Source: Echinostoma caproni
Taxonomy: Eukaryota; Platyhelminthes; Trematoda; Plagiorchiida; Echinostomatidae
Direction of reading: 5' to 3'
Assembly: GCA_900618425.1 (NCBI GenBank)
Contig: UZAN01039578.1
Coordinates: 1-64,000 of the forward strand
Length of the DNA: 64,000 bases
Under the pieces are notes generated by a model. It did no database searches and had not been told where the DNA came from. It saw nothing but the letters and a program-made list of their open reading frames with translations. The position numbers and the translations under genes are program-made. Shown here one piece after another: positions 13,881 to 26,940 of the stretch; position 1 is the first letter of the stretch; the number at the start of each line of letters is the position of its first letter.

Positions 13881-14424
13881 ATTTTTGGATGAAATTCTGG
13901 AAGCATTTTCGTAATTACTGATGCATCCCAATCAGCAAGTACTGTATAACTGCGTTTATCAGGGAAATTAAAAACTGATGGGTGTTATTTATATTTGTAT
14001 TGTTTCACAAAAGAAGTAAACTTGATAGCATTTCCCTGGTAACATGTTTTCATTCTTCCTAGCATATGGTTCACGATCAGACAATGAAAATATTATTCTA
14101 AAGCTAATGAGAAAAAAGGTCAGCTCACTTTTTCAGATGATAGATTGTGAATCATTTAACAAAACAATGATTAAGTTCTTTTCTTCTCTATCTTATCATT
14201 CCTTGACCCCAGGGTTATGAGTCCGTCAATTGCAGGATAAATTTTGTTGGGTTGTCCATAATATTAAATGTCTTGCACATTTATTACACACTGGATTTGA
14301 TGCAAAAATTAGCCTTAGGTGATCTCAGTGAATCAACCTTCGATCTCTACTAACACGACCTGCAAACTGAACTTTGGGTGAAACTCACTCGTGGTTCCTT
14401 TTCTTCTTTTCATTTTACTTCCTT

Positions 14425-14590
14425 TTTATTCATCATACAAAGATATAATTTTCAGGAAGAGGAAGCGGCCAATCAAAGGCTGCCATTCAACACACAATGG
14501 AAAAAGTTAGGCGGTGGTGGTGGGATTCGAACACACATCCCCGAGGTCATAATTTGGTGACGTAACCCCCGGGCCACTGTAGAGTGCTTG
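14425..14590 (-). mobile_element. tRNA-derived SINE-like element, copy 1
   Basis: On the minus strand, the tRNA-like head has a TGGCCCGGGGGTTACG A-box region and a TGTTCGAATCCCACC B-box. These are followed by a unique body and a tail containing CTTCCTGAAAATT and an A/T-rich end. It shares almost the whole body with 52026-52200 and the head and tail with 25470-25635. The RNA polymerase III boxes and dispersal fit a SINE mobilised in trans by another retroelement. Confidence 0.7.
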
Positions 14591-17500
14591 CACGCAAGTT
14601 ATTCACTTTCTGTGTGTGTTGATTTTGGGCGTTCCGATTTCGGGGCCGTAAACTTTTTGCTTCGTAACGTCTAAACATGTTCCCAAAGAAAGCATAAAGC
14701 AAATCGTGATATGCTAAATTCCTAGGACTTGGAATCCAATCGTGGTGGAGTTTGCAATCGTGAAATTAGGTGAAATAAGGTCTAGCTGAGCACTATGACG
14801 CGACCACAATTAAAGTAACGTGGATATACCATTCATGGTGTGAGGTACTTCACTATGAAGATCGTCCTTATTTCTTCCTCAAAACGTCACTCTCTTCGTC
14901 GTTGTCGTCGTCGTTGTAGTGTTGGTGGTGGTGTTGATGATGGTGGTAGCAGTAGTAATAGTTGTATTAGCGCTAATATTTATAGTTCATCTAGAGTTGT
15001 TCATACGGTCGGTCGGTCTGTCAGGAGTTTGATAATCTGACGCTTCAGATTTGCTTTTATTTGTTCGCAAAACATACCCTATCCCACCACTCACTTTCCT
15101 TTTACCAAGCCCCAGCTCCTCCTCATGGTAGTGTTATCAGTCGCGGGAGATCGCCAAACTGTCAACATTGAAATTGCTTTATGTCACCTCCCGAACAGAA
15201 TCTAACTGAAACGGTCTCTACATTCACCGTTAAGGAGTGCTGTATGTGTGCTGGTGTTTTTTCATTCCCTACGTACGTGCACGTGTGCATACTGTAGGGC
15301 TCACAACCGGATTGTCAAAATTGTCCGACTAACAATTTCAACTCACCTCTCATCCCTTGTCTGTTGTTCACCAACTCGACTGCTCGCTTGCCACTATACA
15401 TCCAGATTGTGTTTCCATATGGAGGACAGATTTTGAACGTCCATAGGTGAATAGAACAAAGTCTAAAATTGTGGATAGTTGTCGACAAACAATACACACT
15501 ACTTCACATCAAAATGACCACCCGAATGAAAAGCATGGTCCACTTTATCGAAGAAAAATTTATCACTCGAATTTTCAGTTAGTCAGAATATTGATTACCT
15601 TTATTTATTTTGTAAAACTACGAGTAAATATATCTATCTTTACTTCTGATTGTCGCAAAGGCCGGCACACCAACGACGCGTGGAACGTTTCTATCTATGA
15701 AGTTATGTTATTGCGTTGTAATGAATAGATCAGCAAAATGTGCACATAATGGAAGAACTTCTGGAAAATGTCACCTAATGTGTCCCGATTTGCAAATCGC
15801 TGGTTTATCCTTAGGTCGTGATACCGGGGTACTTTTATCACACGCATTCAACGGAAAAAACCCGTCCTATTTCTCCCGGTTCTGTTCCCCACCATTTTCG
15901 TGCATCCGAAAAGTTTCGGTTATTCACATTTTGCTATTCCCACATCGCTGGTTATATTTTCTATTGTGTAATCCTCTTTTTATGAACAAGAAGGACATTT
16001 TGTTCGGACATGTTCTAATCACATAACTACTTCAAGCCTCATAATGTTATCTTGTCTAATGGCCTAAAACAACTGACCAGAAATAATCCTAATCGTCAAA
16101 CTCAGCTGTGGCTTTCCGTTGGGTCAACAAGTATATACGTCGATCTCGGTGGTTTCAATTATTTCTTCATGGACTCCGTGTTTTTTGAGCCTACCTTCTG
16201 ATTAGGGTGCATTACTTGATATCGCCCCTGAATATTTTATTGTTTAAGTCATGTCCAAAGGCTCAGTGAATACTGAATTTCCAAATTTGATGATGATGAG
16301 CATGGTGATGTCGGTGTTGATGATATCACTACTCAGGATGGTTTTAGTTATAAGGATCCATTTGAACAAATAGTTTGATATTGGACTTTCGTGAGATTTT
16401 CATACCACTTAATCCGACCAGCTTCACAATACATCCATTGATTGGTTGGTCGTATTGAATCTGCTGTGTCATTCTTACTCCCGCTCTCGCTCTGTCTTTA
16501 GGGCATAATCTTATTGTTTTCTCTCTGAGATGTTTTGATATTTGAACTCGGTAATACATCCTTATCTAATTATTCATCGATCATTTCACTGTTACAATGC
16601 AATCTGAGGCTAATTTGGCTATCCTTCAGTAGTTACTCCATAACATCCATCAATTTTCTTCTGTTCCTTGCATTAATGAGAATGGTAATCAGTAGTTAAG
16701 ATTTAGAGGAAAGCGCGATGCCCACTCTCTTGACTAGCGGTCTATCCTGCTTCATTCTGTATCCAGTTTACACCGGTGTCATCGTCGTCGTGACCCATAA
16801 AGCATTCGATTTAGAGACCTCGTTCCCTTCTGCCGGATAGAACCTATCCGTTTGGTTTTGACCAGTTAGTTTCCGGCAATTCGACCCGCACTTCTCCTGT
16901 TGACCATCGCGAACTACGTATAGTTTAACGATCCACAAAACCCTGGGGTAACAGGACATAGTGAATTCCAATCTTGCTCTTTCACTTCAAGACCAGTTGT
17001 TCCGTTGTGCTCGACCATAGTCAGATTGAACAAATCAAGAATAGTCAGCGCAAAAGCACAATAAGAATAGAGTAAATAAGAGTTAATCACTGTGAGGTTA
17101 TTGTGAATGGAGAGAGCAGTGTACTTCAAGCCGAAATATGACATAAACTTATACTGGGATTGTGAAACGTTCAATAGCTTCTATACTGTTCAAACCTAAA
17201 TGTGGTAGCAACGTGCACCCTTGTATAAAGCATGCTCTAGCATTTAAGCTACAGTGTGTGCCTAAAAGATGAAATCAAGGATAGATTTCTAGTAGGGTTT
17301 GTTCGTCCCATACCTTACAATCTGTCGCGTTGATTGGTCGTTAGAATTGTTGCACACTTCAGTAACTGAGACCAAGGTATATACCAAATTGTTTCAAGAT
17401 AAACTGACTCAAACTATTTTTCTGATCAATATTTTCCAGAAAATCATCGAAACAGGACAGTAACGAATAGTGCGAGTTGATACACATTATATCTCCTTGT

Positions 17501-19312
17501 CATCGCAAAAGTAGACAATACTTATGTTTCAAAATAAACCAGCTGTAATTAGTGTTCACTGTGCCAGTGTAAAGAGTACCATTTCGACCAACAACGAAAA
17601 CCTAAGCAAAGCGCACAGTCTCACTGATGCAAATCTGCTTACTGATTTACTGCACTGTGTGCTGATACAGCAATCCGATAACTCGGTTTAACCAATATTT
17701 ATTAATACATCTTTGTCTATCTAGGCAACGGAATCGCTTACGTCTGATTTCATTCATGCCCCAAGTGCGTTTGATATGAGGGTGTTTTTCGCCCATTTAT
17801 CCACTAATACAGGTTCATTGCAAAGAATTGTTTTCCTTATTCATATTGTTATTATCGTCAGTCGTAGCTGAACGATGAGATGGGAACATACTGTCTCGGT
17901 CAGATGATCCATTAGTTTATTCTCTGGCTTTCTTCTGTCCGGTCATCTTATCCTGAAGTCAAACCTGAAAAAACGTATGATCCAGTTTAACGTGATTGTT
18001 CACTGATTGATTCGAAGGATGATAAGTCTCTGCCAATTTTCTTGGACAATAACCGGGCTTGGTATGTGATTGTTGCAGATGCGAAGTCCAATTTTCTTTT
18101 CCCTTCAGCGTTATAGGGTGAAAATGTTTCTCATATCTCGATGGCCAAGGGGTCTGCGCGAAACCCTATTGCGATCGGGCTGTTTCAGTCTATCTGACGT
18201 AATGTGGTGTAGTGTCTGCGGTGTATTTGCAACACAGCGGTACTACTGTCATTCTCATTGGTTTTCTACCACGGTAACCAGAAACATTTGGTCGTTGTCC
18301 GGGCTACTGCTGCTCCGTATATGTTTTCTCTGATATTCATAATACCTCACAATGCGTGTTATAAACAGATGTTTCTTCTTCTGAACCAGTTCATCAGGTT
18401 TCGTACTGTCACACTTTGCAGTTACGAACTTCAAATTCACCTTTAACGTGAATCACGTGAAAGACGGAAGAGATTTAAATCTTTTCTTTTTGTGGTATAG
18501 NGGTATAGCGGAATTCGATCAATGAGTGTGTTTGAGTGTGACATCTTATTCATATTCCTTCGATCGAAGAGGAATCCGGAAATAGGAAGTAGCAACATAA
18601 AACGAAGCCTGTATTACCGATTTGTTCATTGATTACCGTTCAGTCAGCAGCAGGCTTTGAGGATGTGTTGATTGTACGAAACAAGATGTTGGTGATGCGG
18701 AGGAAACGTAAAACGTATCCACGAGTGTTTGGAGGAACGAAGTTGAAACAAGAACCGCTGATCATNTTGGAGAAATTCAGTCACCCACACTGGGTCATTT
18801 ACCACCGGGTGGACGAAAGACCTGTCCCATACTGTCCCTGTTGTTCAACAGTCGAGAAATATGCTGCAAATTTCGCCCGATAGGATCATTTTGCCTTTTG
18901 CGTTGGCAGCATAGTTTGTGGCAAGAAAAATGCAAATAATTCAAACAAACCTATATAAACTTACATTTAAAATCAACTCACTTTATGTGTGTACATTTGT
19001 CAGTTTTCTAACACTTGAGGAGACGTGTGGTTTAATGATGCCTATTCCGTTGTGAAACCAGTTTGCGGTAAATTATATTTTGTTGTAGTTTTGTTTGATT
19101 TCCTGTTTTCTGCGTTTTCGGATAGTCTCAAAACACAGCCTCCTTTTCTACAAACCTCCATCCTATCGGGGGTTGGAGAGGAAAGATAACGTACGATCTC
19201 ATTGTTTATTTCTAACAGATGGTAATACAAAAATAACATTGCATCACACCGAAAACAATCGATGAATCTCATCCCAAAATGATCACACTTTGTTTTCTTA
19301 TATATTTTACAG

Positions 19313-20009
19313 ACTAAAACGGGTGTTTCTGTCGAATCAATATCGACCGCAAGTTTTACCTCCGGATTTGGTGAAAGCAACAGAACCTGTTGGTCTAACC
19401 GACCGCCAGGTGTACAGCACCGATGTTGGGGGTGCCCAAAAACCACCTGTCGGATCCACGGTGGAGCGCACATTTCTCAGCACGAATGACATGCATCACG
19501 TGGAAGTGTCGAGAGATTCCAGCCTGTTGGAAGCTGAATATACGTCCACCACCGAAAGCACAGAGTTGACATTTCGCCGTGGACGTTGGACGAATGAGAC
19601 CCTTTCCCCACGTATTCTCGGTCAAGTGCACGCGCTGTCCCTGACCGAATTGCGACTAGTCTTACTTGTGGTTGACTTTTTTATTATTATCTGTCGATTC
19701 TATCACACGTTTCTTAGTCTAAGAAATTTGTGGTTCGGACAGAAAATACATGTGGACGCGGCCAGTTTGTTGACAGTTCGATCCGGTGCAGAATCGGCCA
19801 CGGGGACATTGCTACATGCAAGCCCGAGCCTGGGAACGAACAATCGCAGAGGTCGACTTAGCCATACGACTGACAATGGGGATGGTGTGATACGATCTAG
19901 CAAGTCCACCGGTCTAGGCAGACATTCATCGTCCAAATTGGCTTTGTTACAAGAATTGTCCAAACAGAATAATCGCTATGAATGTACACATGTGGACCAG
20001 GAACAACAG
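19313..20009 (+). CDS. Exon 2 of the five-pass membrane protein
   Basis: The exon follows a T-rich tract and ACAG (19309-19312) and ends at CAACAG before GTGAGT (20010). Its first base completes the Glu codon split at the end of exon 1, and its end is phase 0. It encodes residues 537-768. The first ~110 residues finish the first large outside loop, with an NET glycosylation site (about 630). Membrane segment 3 is at about 649-667 (LVLLVVDFFIIICRFYHTFL). The rest is a Ser-, Arg- and Gly-rich cytoplasmic stretch (SSKSTGLGRHSSSK). No domain is recognised beyond the membrane segment. Splice signals and phase agreement on both sides strongly support it. Confidence 0.87.
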
Positions 20010-20172
20010 GTGAGTTACATGAACCGACCAATAATTGCATCATGTGCTGCATGATCATACAAAATATTGCTCTGATTGTATTAATCTCCATCGGATTTCA
20101 AGTCGTGCAAATGGATATTTGGCAGAATTGATTCCATATCGTGATTGTGAAAACTTCAGTAGTCTCGGTGGG

Positions 20173-20261
20173 ATTTGAATCCACGCATGGACGCCGCCTA
20201 CGCCTTGTACGCGTGCACGTACAAAGCTTAGGCGGTGTTCATGCGTGTTTGAATTTCAAAT
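20173..20261. repeat. Long imperfect inverted repeat (hairpin) with 8-base loop
   Basis: The left arm (20173-20210) begins ATTTGAAT and ends GCCTTGTAC. The right arm (20219-20261) is its near reverse complement, beginning GTACAAAGC and ending TTCAAAT. The loop is GCGTGCAC. Near the loop about 24 of 28 positions pair. Two of the four mismatches would be G-U wobbles in a + strand transcript. The size is that of a microRNA precursor, but it could equally be two head-to-head copies of a repeat. It lies 164 bp inside the intron after exon 2. Confidence 0.7.
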
Positions 20262-20414
20262 CGATAAGGGTATTGGAGATGCAGTATACTCACAATAATG
20301 ATACCGTCCATTGCGGCCTGCCTTTGAATTCTGTATCTGTGCTCTGGATGTACCGCTGTGTGTGTGACGCTTCCATGCGATCCCGGTCTCAGAAGCAAAA
20401 AAGATGGAGAAAGG

Positions 20415-20429
20415 TTAATAGATAGATAA

Positions 20430-20491
<62 letters not shown>

Positions 20492-20733
20492 GGATGGATA
20501 TATCACTAGAAAGATAGATAGACAGATAGATAGATAGATAGATAGATAGACATATAGATAAATAGACAGATAGTTAGATAGATATTCAGATACATAGATA
20601 GATAGATAGATTTATAGCATAGATAGACAGAAATATGCATAGATATATAGATAGATAAACAATCGATGGACCATAGATAAATAGACAGATAGGTAGATCG
20701 ACAGATAGATAGGTAGATATATAGATAGACACG

Positions 20734-20789
<56 letters not shown>

Positions 20790-20790
20790 C
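20415..20790. repeat. (GATA)n microsatellite cluster
   Basis: About 80 bp of near-perfect GATA is followed by some 200 bp of degenerate GATA with A, C and G variants, then another perfect stretch ending near 20788. On the minus strand it produces the YLSIYLSI frames, which are not genes. Confidence 0.95.
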
Positions 20791-22757
20791 GTTTGGACAT
20801 ATACATTCATAAATATATATGTATATGCCTATTGCATGAAACGTTGTTGACCACTCAAAGAAAGAATGGCAGAACCCGACAAATCGCTGACAGTTGGAAC
20901 CATGAACAAAAGGCAATGAAATTTTAGGTTCCTATTGTTTTCACTCAACAGATTTTGCACTACCAAGTGACAAATCGGGGCACAGTTGTCCCTTACGTGT
21001 TCACTAAACGGCCGTTGATTGAAAGATACAATACCCAAATATTTTTAAATTGACCGGTGTAAATATTGTGCGAAATCTTATCTCATGTATTTCGTGTGTC
21101 CAAAAGGCTTTGAGTAGAAAATCGTTGAGCAATAGCTATTTCGAATATGTTTCACGACGGTTATTTTGTTATAATTCCATATCCGACCTGTTTTATGAAT
21201 ACCAAATGCTTTCCCGTTAAACAATAAATGATTTCGTGAAAAAGATGAGCAGTCAAAAAGGAAAATTAGGAAATATTTCTCGTAGACCTAAGGTATTATA
21301 TCAAACTATGTAGTCATCCTTGGTAAAATCGATTGCCTTCAATTTTACCAGTGGTACAATTTACAAGAAATCAAAACACACTCGGATAAGCGGTAGCAAA
21401 ATTTAACATATCGGCACGTTTATTTCTCATGAACTTCCTAACGTTTTTTTTACGGAAGCTTCACCAGAATGGGACGAAAAGCGGAAAAGCGGACTAGACT
21501 GAGAAAGAAGCCTAAAGAAGCATACAAATCGGCTGATGGAAACAACGGGACATATTTTGGGTAAAGAAAAATATTTGCAGTGTTTTGAGCAATAATCATA
21601 TAGCGAATTTCAAGGATGGTAAAATAGGCGTATATAGAGTCCGAAATGTTTTGCTTTTTTGCTGTTCTTATTCTGAGCCTCTGCTTGTATCGATCGATTT
21701 GCGTGAGTAAAACTGTACGCGCGGGCTTGTATGCGTGCTGAACATTGTCAAAAGAAGTACTCCTAATCGATTCTCCGTAGATATTCAAGTGTGATCGTTC
21801 TAAGCTTTTCACTGCTAAACAGGTTTGACAGGACAATCAATTTTTAAACAACCTATTTTATGGGCTCGTTTCATATTTTCACTTAATAGCAGAGAAATAT
21901 CTAGTTCAAAAATGATCAAAGTTGGTGGACATATGTATCTCTTGGGCAAAGCAACTTTCGAGAACGTAACGTAAACAAACCTGTAATTGCATGAGGATAA
22001 AATACACATGCAGTTTGTCAGAGACAACATCGTTAGCACATCGGTTTGTGACAATATTTATCAAAGTTTGGAAGCAACTATTTCGCCCATTGAATCAACT
22101 GAACCAATTCACCGAAAATACATGATATCGCACGAAGAAATGTTTCAAAGTTGCGAAACGCTCATAGAACTTCTCTGTTGTAAAATACTACTATTTGTTT
22201 TATTATTATGGATTTTGTTAGAGTATCACCAACGATGATATCAATCAGTCTCCAAGTTTGTCAGCAACCTGTGTGCCCCGTTTGCCTTACGGGAACGAGG
22301 TCATGTGACTTCTTAGGGGAGTGAAGTAGCACGGTGGAGTTGTCATGGCCTGATTACAAGAAAGCAGCACATAATAGGAGCACAAATTTTAATTTCTATT
22401 AACCAGAAACTGAAAGAATACAGGAACGAATAATAAACACTCAAAATGATATAACTTTAAGTGTACGATAACTAGGTTCAAAGTGCACCAGCCAGGTGCA
22501 CATTTTGAAGCAACGTTCATGGAGCAAAACCCCGAAAAAATCTTAAGAAATGACTAGGATTTTTCAATAACTTATATTTGAATTACATTCGCAACTCGAG
22601 TCAAATTTGAGACTAGAAACATCCACATGGTTACGGGACAAGATAGACAAAAAGAAAACCGTATTTGATTATAATTGCATAAACGAAAGTAAGAAACCTT
22701 CATTTCGGAAACTTTTCTCTCATTTATTTGAGGCCCTCACATGTGCAATATCTAAAG

Positions 22758-22852
22758 GTCTAATTACTACTAAAGAAACTTACGGACAGCATTGCACCAA
22801 TTGCATCATTTCCAATCTTACTGGTGAATCAGCGATTTCTGTTCGGTTGATT
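22758..22852 (+). repeat. Locally duplicated block, copy 1
   Basis: This contains AAACTTACGGACA, CATTGCAC and CATCATTTCCAATC followed by TATTGGTGAATCAGCGATTT-like sequence. The same elements recur in the same order at 24033-24139. It forms part of an open frame of 91 codons (22607-22882) that has no recognisable domain. It may be two copies of an unclassified dispersed repeat. Confidence 0.7.
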
Positions 22853-23948
22853 CCCTTTGCCTTTGTCAAAAATCTTGCATGAAACGGGTCGTTCATTTAC
22901 ACTCGTCCCCTGTTTTGTCTTCTCCGTTACTGTCGGTTTGTATACGCTTGATTCATTGATATGTCTGAAGTGTTTTTCTCAGTAAGCTGTCTGATGTATA
23001 ATTTTTAGTCGCGAATTTTCAGTGAACGAAAATTAGAAGTTTTCTTTAACGCCCACCCCACCCCTCAGCCCAGCCCACATACACGCACTTCAGTGGCGAA
23101 TGAAATCGCATGGCTAAATGTACATCACGTTCTGTTCCTGAGTTAAAATGAAGAAGGTTAGAATATAACTGTTATTTTACCAGAAATTATACCTGCCAGG
23201 TGTGCTGTTTTGTGCAGTCCATCTAAGCATTTCATTCGGTTTCAGTACACTTTCTGAAGACAAACTAAATATATACATATCAGAAATATGGTTGTTTGCC
23301 TGATCGAATAGCCTTCCTGTTGTCCTGTGGTTCATAGCTATATTATCAAAATTAAGCCCATCAAAAAATAGTGTCGAAAACCACGTGTTCTAATCATCAT
23401 AGATTTAACTGATACATTTACTCCTAAAGACTATTGAACTAAAAAGACCCAGACCATTCTAAAGCATATGATGTAGGTATTTGCCTTTGAAATATGGTAA
23501 ATGCCATTGAATGCCAGGGAGGGTCTCTTTCAGATAGTCGAAAAATACATTTTCTTTGCTTAGTTTGATTACTGGATTGTGCTGTTCTTCCATGGTGCGC
23601 TTCAAAATGACTCCCGTGGGCGTTTTTATACTAGATCTCATTACTGTTCTCCTAGTAATCAAATACGTTGTCCTTGTTAGAATTGCAAAGTCAAACAATA
23701 TGGCGAACAAGCTTGTTTTCAGTCATGTGAGCGTGTTTATATCTAATGTAGAGATAAATGTTCAAATTAAACTTAATCAGTACGATTTGGAAGATATGTA
23801 AACATCACTCGAAATAGCTGTCAAACGCGGACTGTGTTTTTGTACCAGCAAACCTTAAAAGCACCCATGCAAATAAAGTCAGGGCCGCAGCCTGTCTGCG
23901 GCTGATGGGTTGTTAAAAATCCCTTGCTGCATACTGTTATATTTAGCG

Positions 23949-23952
<4 letters not shown>

Positions 23953-23983
<31 letters not shown>
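23953..23983. repeat. (AT)n microsatellite
   Basis: About 15 AT dinucleotides in a row, preceded by TACAT. Confidence 0.9.
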
Positions 23984-23987
<4 letters not shown>

Positions 23988-24032
23988 GAGAGCCAGATCT
24001 ATAGTCCACAAAGGGTATTATATCTACAATAT

Positions 24033-24139
24033 TCACAGGCATAATTAGTCCTAAACAAACTTACGGACATTGCATTGCACAAATAAAAAATTATGATCAT
24101 TTCCAATCCTATTGGTGAATCAGCGATTTTTGTTCGGGG
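24033..24139 (+). repeat. Locally duplicated block, copy 2
   Basis: This is the direct-orientation partner of 22758-22852. It has an extra AAATAAAAAATTATGAT insertion in the middle. The open frame found in copy 1 is not kept, which argues against coding function. Confidence 0.7.
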
Positions 24140-24919
24140 AAATCATGTTGCACTCATCCTATTATGGATCAGTGAACGGTGTACAGTATCATCAATCATG
24201 TCTGGATAGTCTTGTCACGAATAATGAATGTATAGCATTTTATCAGAAACAGACAGACTAATGGAAACTAGGTAATACTGATGTGGGAACCTGCTAATGA
24301 GGGCTGTCTGTCATTATCTCAATGGTGTGCCGTAAAAGCGGATTAACTAGGTCGATTAAGAACCGACTTAGTATCCGATAAACATTCACTAATATATCCG
24401 TCGTTCTCACTAGACGAAAACTTATTTCGAGAATATTTTCGGCACACAATGATATCGATCTATATAAATATGGTAATTAAACAATTTGGTACATGTAATC
24501 AGAATGTCCCATTTTGTTTCACACTTTGAAATGCATTGATTTCGTTTGGGCGGGCGGCATTTCACACACACTCGGTGATGATACAAATTTACGATAAGTA
24601 ACCGTTATCACTTAGACCAGGCGACGCTCCTAGATACCATCAACCGAATGCGGGCGCATACACGGAGAGACACAAACGATAGCTTGTCGACTTGCCCAAC
24701 CCTAACAAATTTAAATCACACATTTTCGTTGCCTACGCACATTTATGTTTGCTATAGTTAGCAAAATTTCTCACCCGGACAGTATACATTACACCCCACT
24801 ACTACCACCACCACCCAGTCCCCAAGCGTCGCATGAGAAAATTCCACTGGTTTTATGATTTGCCCCGAACCGATCGATAAAACTGGTTATTCTGCGATTC
24901 AACTCATTCAGAAAGACGA

Positions 24920-25015
24920 GTGTGTGTAGGTGTATCTGTGTGTGCTTGTGTTTGTGTATGCATATTTGTATGTATGTGGGTGTGCGTATGTATGTGTGTA
25001 TGTCAGTTTGTGTGC
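24920..25015. repeat. GT/TATG-rich simple sequence
   Basis: Degenerate GTGTGT and GTATGT stretches. They give rise to a spurious HTHTYI-like minus-strand frame. Confidence 0.8.
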
Positions 25016-25469
25016 AGTTTGATGTGAACAGTTTAATGGATTGAGTCACCGGTCGGAGGGAAGCGCAAACACTTTAAGGTCAGTCAATCAGCCACCAGTG
25101 CATCGCGTGAATCACGACCGAGGCTATTCGGCTCATGCTGGATGAGCTGTTTGCTCTGTCCATCCAGACAGTGCACGAACAGTTCACACGTGATCCACTT
25201 TTAAAATTAATGGCACCCATGTCTGTGTATAGCATTGCCAATGAGAAGGTGAACGGGAAGAATTGTTTGACTGTTAAGTGAAGCTTTCGGTGTCTGGGTC
25301 TGGAGGACAGAATGGCAGAGTGAACATCAAATTCGATCCTCAAAGTTTCAATACTACGCTCACTCCCTCCTTCGCCCTACTTACCAAACTACGTCGGTCA
25401 TAACAAAAATTTATTTGTATTTGCACGAAATGACCCAGTTAAAGGCTGCAATTGATTGCTTGATGTCAA

Positions 25470-25635
25470 TGGCCGCGGTGATCGAGTGTTAGAGTCATTG
25501 AACTAACCACCTTGGGATCCTGAGTTCGAACCCTATCACCACCGCTAATCTTCCCGTTATTTGTATTTCCCTAGAAAGCCTTTGCGGCGGCCTTGTTCCT
25601 GAAAATTGTGTATACATTTATTTAATCAATAAACA
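25470..25635 (+). mobile_element. tRNA-derived SINE-like element, copy 2
   Basis: The tRNA-like head starts at GGCCGCGGTGATCGAG (A-box region) with the B-box GAGTTCGAACCC at 25521-25532. It then has CACCACCGCT, a body, GCGGCC..TTCCTGAAAATTGT and an A/T-rich tail. The tail and head match the minus-strand copies at 14.5 and 52.1 kb, while the central body differs. This suggests a subfamily or a divergent copy. Confidence 0.7.
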
Positions 25636-26663
25636 CAAAGGAGAGAAAAACATTAAAAAATGAGTCAATATGATGATGCAGCATATTGTTCTGTTTACTA
25701 GACACAACACATTTTGTTATGTATGACAAGGAAGCGTTCGGGATTGAAAGGTATTTCCTAATACCAGCTGTGATCTACAATCACAATTACCGACGTAATA
25801 AATTCAAGGGACATTGAAATTAAGATAAAATCCGATCCGTTGGAGGATTCATCGGTAAATCATTTCAACTTTTCACTCAATGAGATTGGAGAAGTGTTCG
25901 TCCGATCCCAATAACTACCGCATAATTGTAACAGGCAATTCTTTTCTCCAGTATGAGCCATGCTTTATTGGTCGTACACAGGGTCTCGAATTCTCCCCTG
26001 AGTAAAATTGTTTTGTAAAATCAATTAATCCCGCAAGTCCGTCTAACGACGGAGATCATTGCAATCAGAACGGAAATAAATTGTCAGAAATAAATGTGAC
26101 TATCACAAAGTTCCGGAAAGCCGATATTGATATACACGTATTTTTTTCTTTTAACGGCACTGACATAAAGCTGAATTGGGCTTTGAACTCAAATCATATT
26201 TGTAACAAAACAAAGCATGTTTCTTGAATACCACAAAATCAAATAATTGGACAAACGGTCTTCATAAAAAGGAACAGTTTTGTTGGACAAAATATGGTCA
26301 GAGTTTCGCGCTAACCGTCAATATCCTTCAGCAACCAATAGCCGAATAACCGCATTAAATATTGGAAAACTTAATGTGTAACAATCACCTTAGAGGTTTT
26401 CATCAAATTTGCAGTTAGTTTTTTTCATTGCGACCGGAAACAGAAATCAGGAACTCAACGGACAACTCAATGTTGCCAGTAAGGAACGTCTGGACCAGGT
26501 TCTCCTATTGTGTACAAATATAGTATTAATAACCTTTTATGATCTATTCATGCATGAAATCGAGATATAAGTTTTAAGTTTACAGCGAACCAAAGTGTGC
26601 TCATAGGAATTTTGACAGTAATTGTATCCAAATTCTCGAACAAAACTTCGCACAAGATAGTGG

Positions 26664-26940
26664 AGTGAGTAAGACTATCAACAGCTCGATCGTTTCACAC
26701 CTATTGGATTCAAACCACGTGGTTTATGTGGTGGAGGCGTTTCGACCGCTCTACGTGGTTCGTATCCGTCGACCTAAGAGAATTAGGAGTCGCATTCTGT
26801 CCACAGTGGAAGCGATCGGAATCCGCTACGTACTCTCCCCCCCCCCCCTCCGATTGCTCGCAAAAACAGTTCGTAAGAGCACTCGGTCTGCCATGGAAAA
26901 CACCACACACGACGCAACCATCCAATAACTCATCCCTAAA
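26664..26940 (+). mobile_element. Penelope-like element, 3' terminal fragment
   Basis: The reading KTINSSIVSHLLDSNHVV..EAFRPLYVVR aligns well with the terminal coding region of the larger copy near 38031-38130 (IKSLTSAVISHLVEPNHTV..EAFRPFYLVR). A following LSTVEAIGIR and a frame-shifted QKQFVRALGLPW segment match the larger copy's LATGER and RPFVQAFKLP segments. This is the tail just after the GIY-YIG endonuclease domain, so the copy is strongly 5'-truncated. It contains a 14-base C run (near 26838-26851) and is not functional. Confidence 0.7.

Larger units (their letters stand above)
6785..19312 (+). other. Intron between exons 1 and 2 (12.5 kb)
   Basis: The intron begins GTGAGT and ends with a T-rich tract and CAG. 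It carries a dispersed repeat (7.7-7.9 kb), CA and CAT microsatellites (9.95-10.24 kb), a tRNA-like fragment (13.2 kb), a Tc1/mariner-like fragment (13.7-13.9 kb) and a SINE-like copy (14.4-14.6 kb). The remainder is AT-rich DNA with no domain-bearing open frame. Stretches 6.8-7.7, 8.0-9.9, 10.3-13.1 and 14.6-19.3 kb hold nothing I can identify. The minus-strand frames at 9637-10092 and 11083-11511 are discussed among rejected items. Confidence 0.8.

Noticed and set aside
20228..20916. Minus-strand frames rich in YLSI
   Set aside because: They are the translation of the GATA microsatellite.
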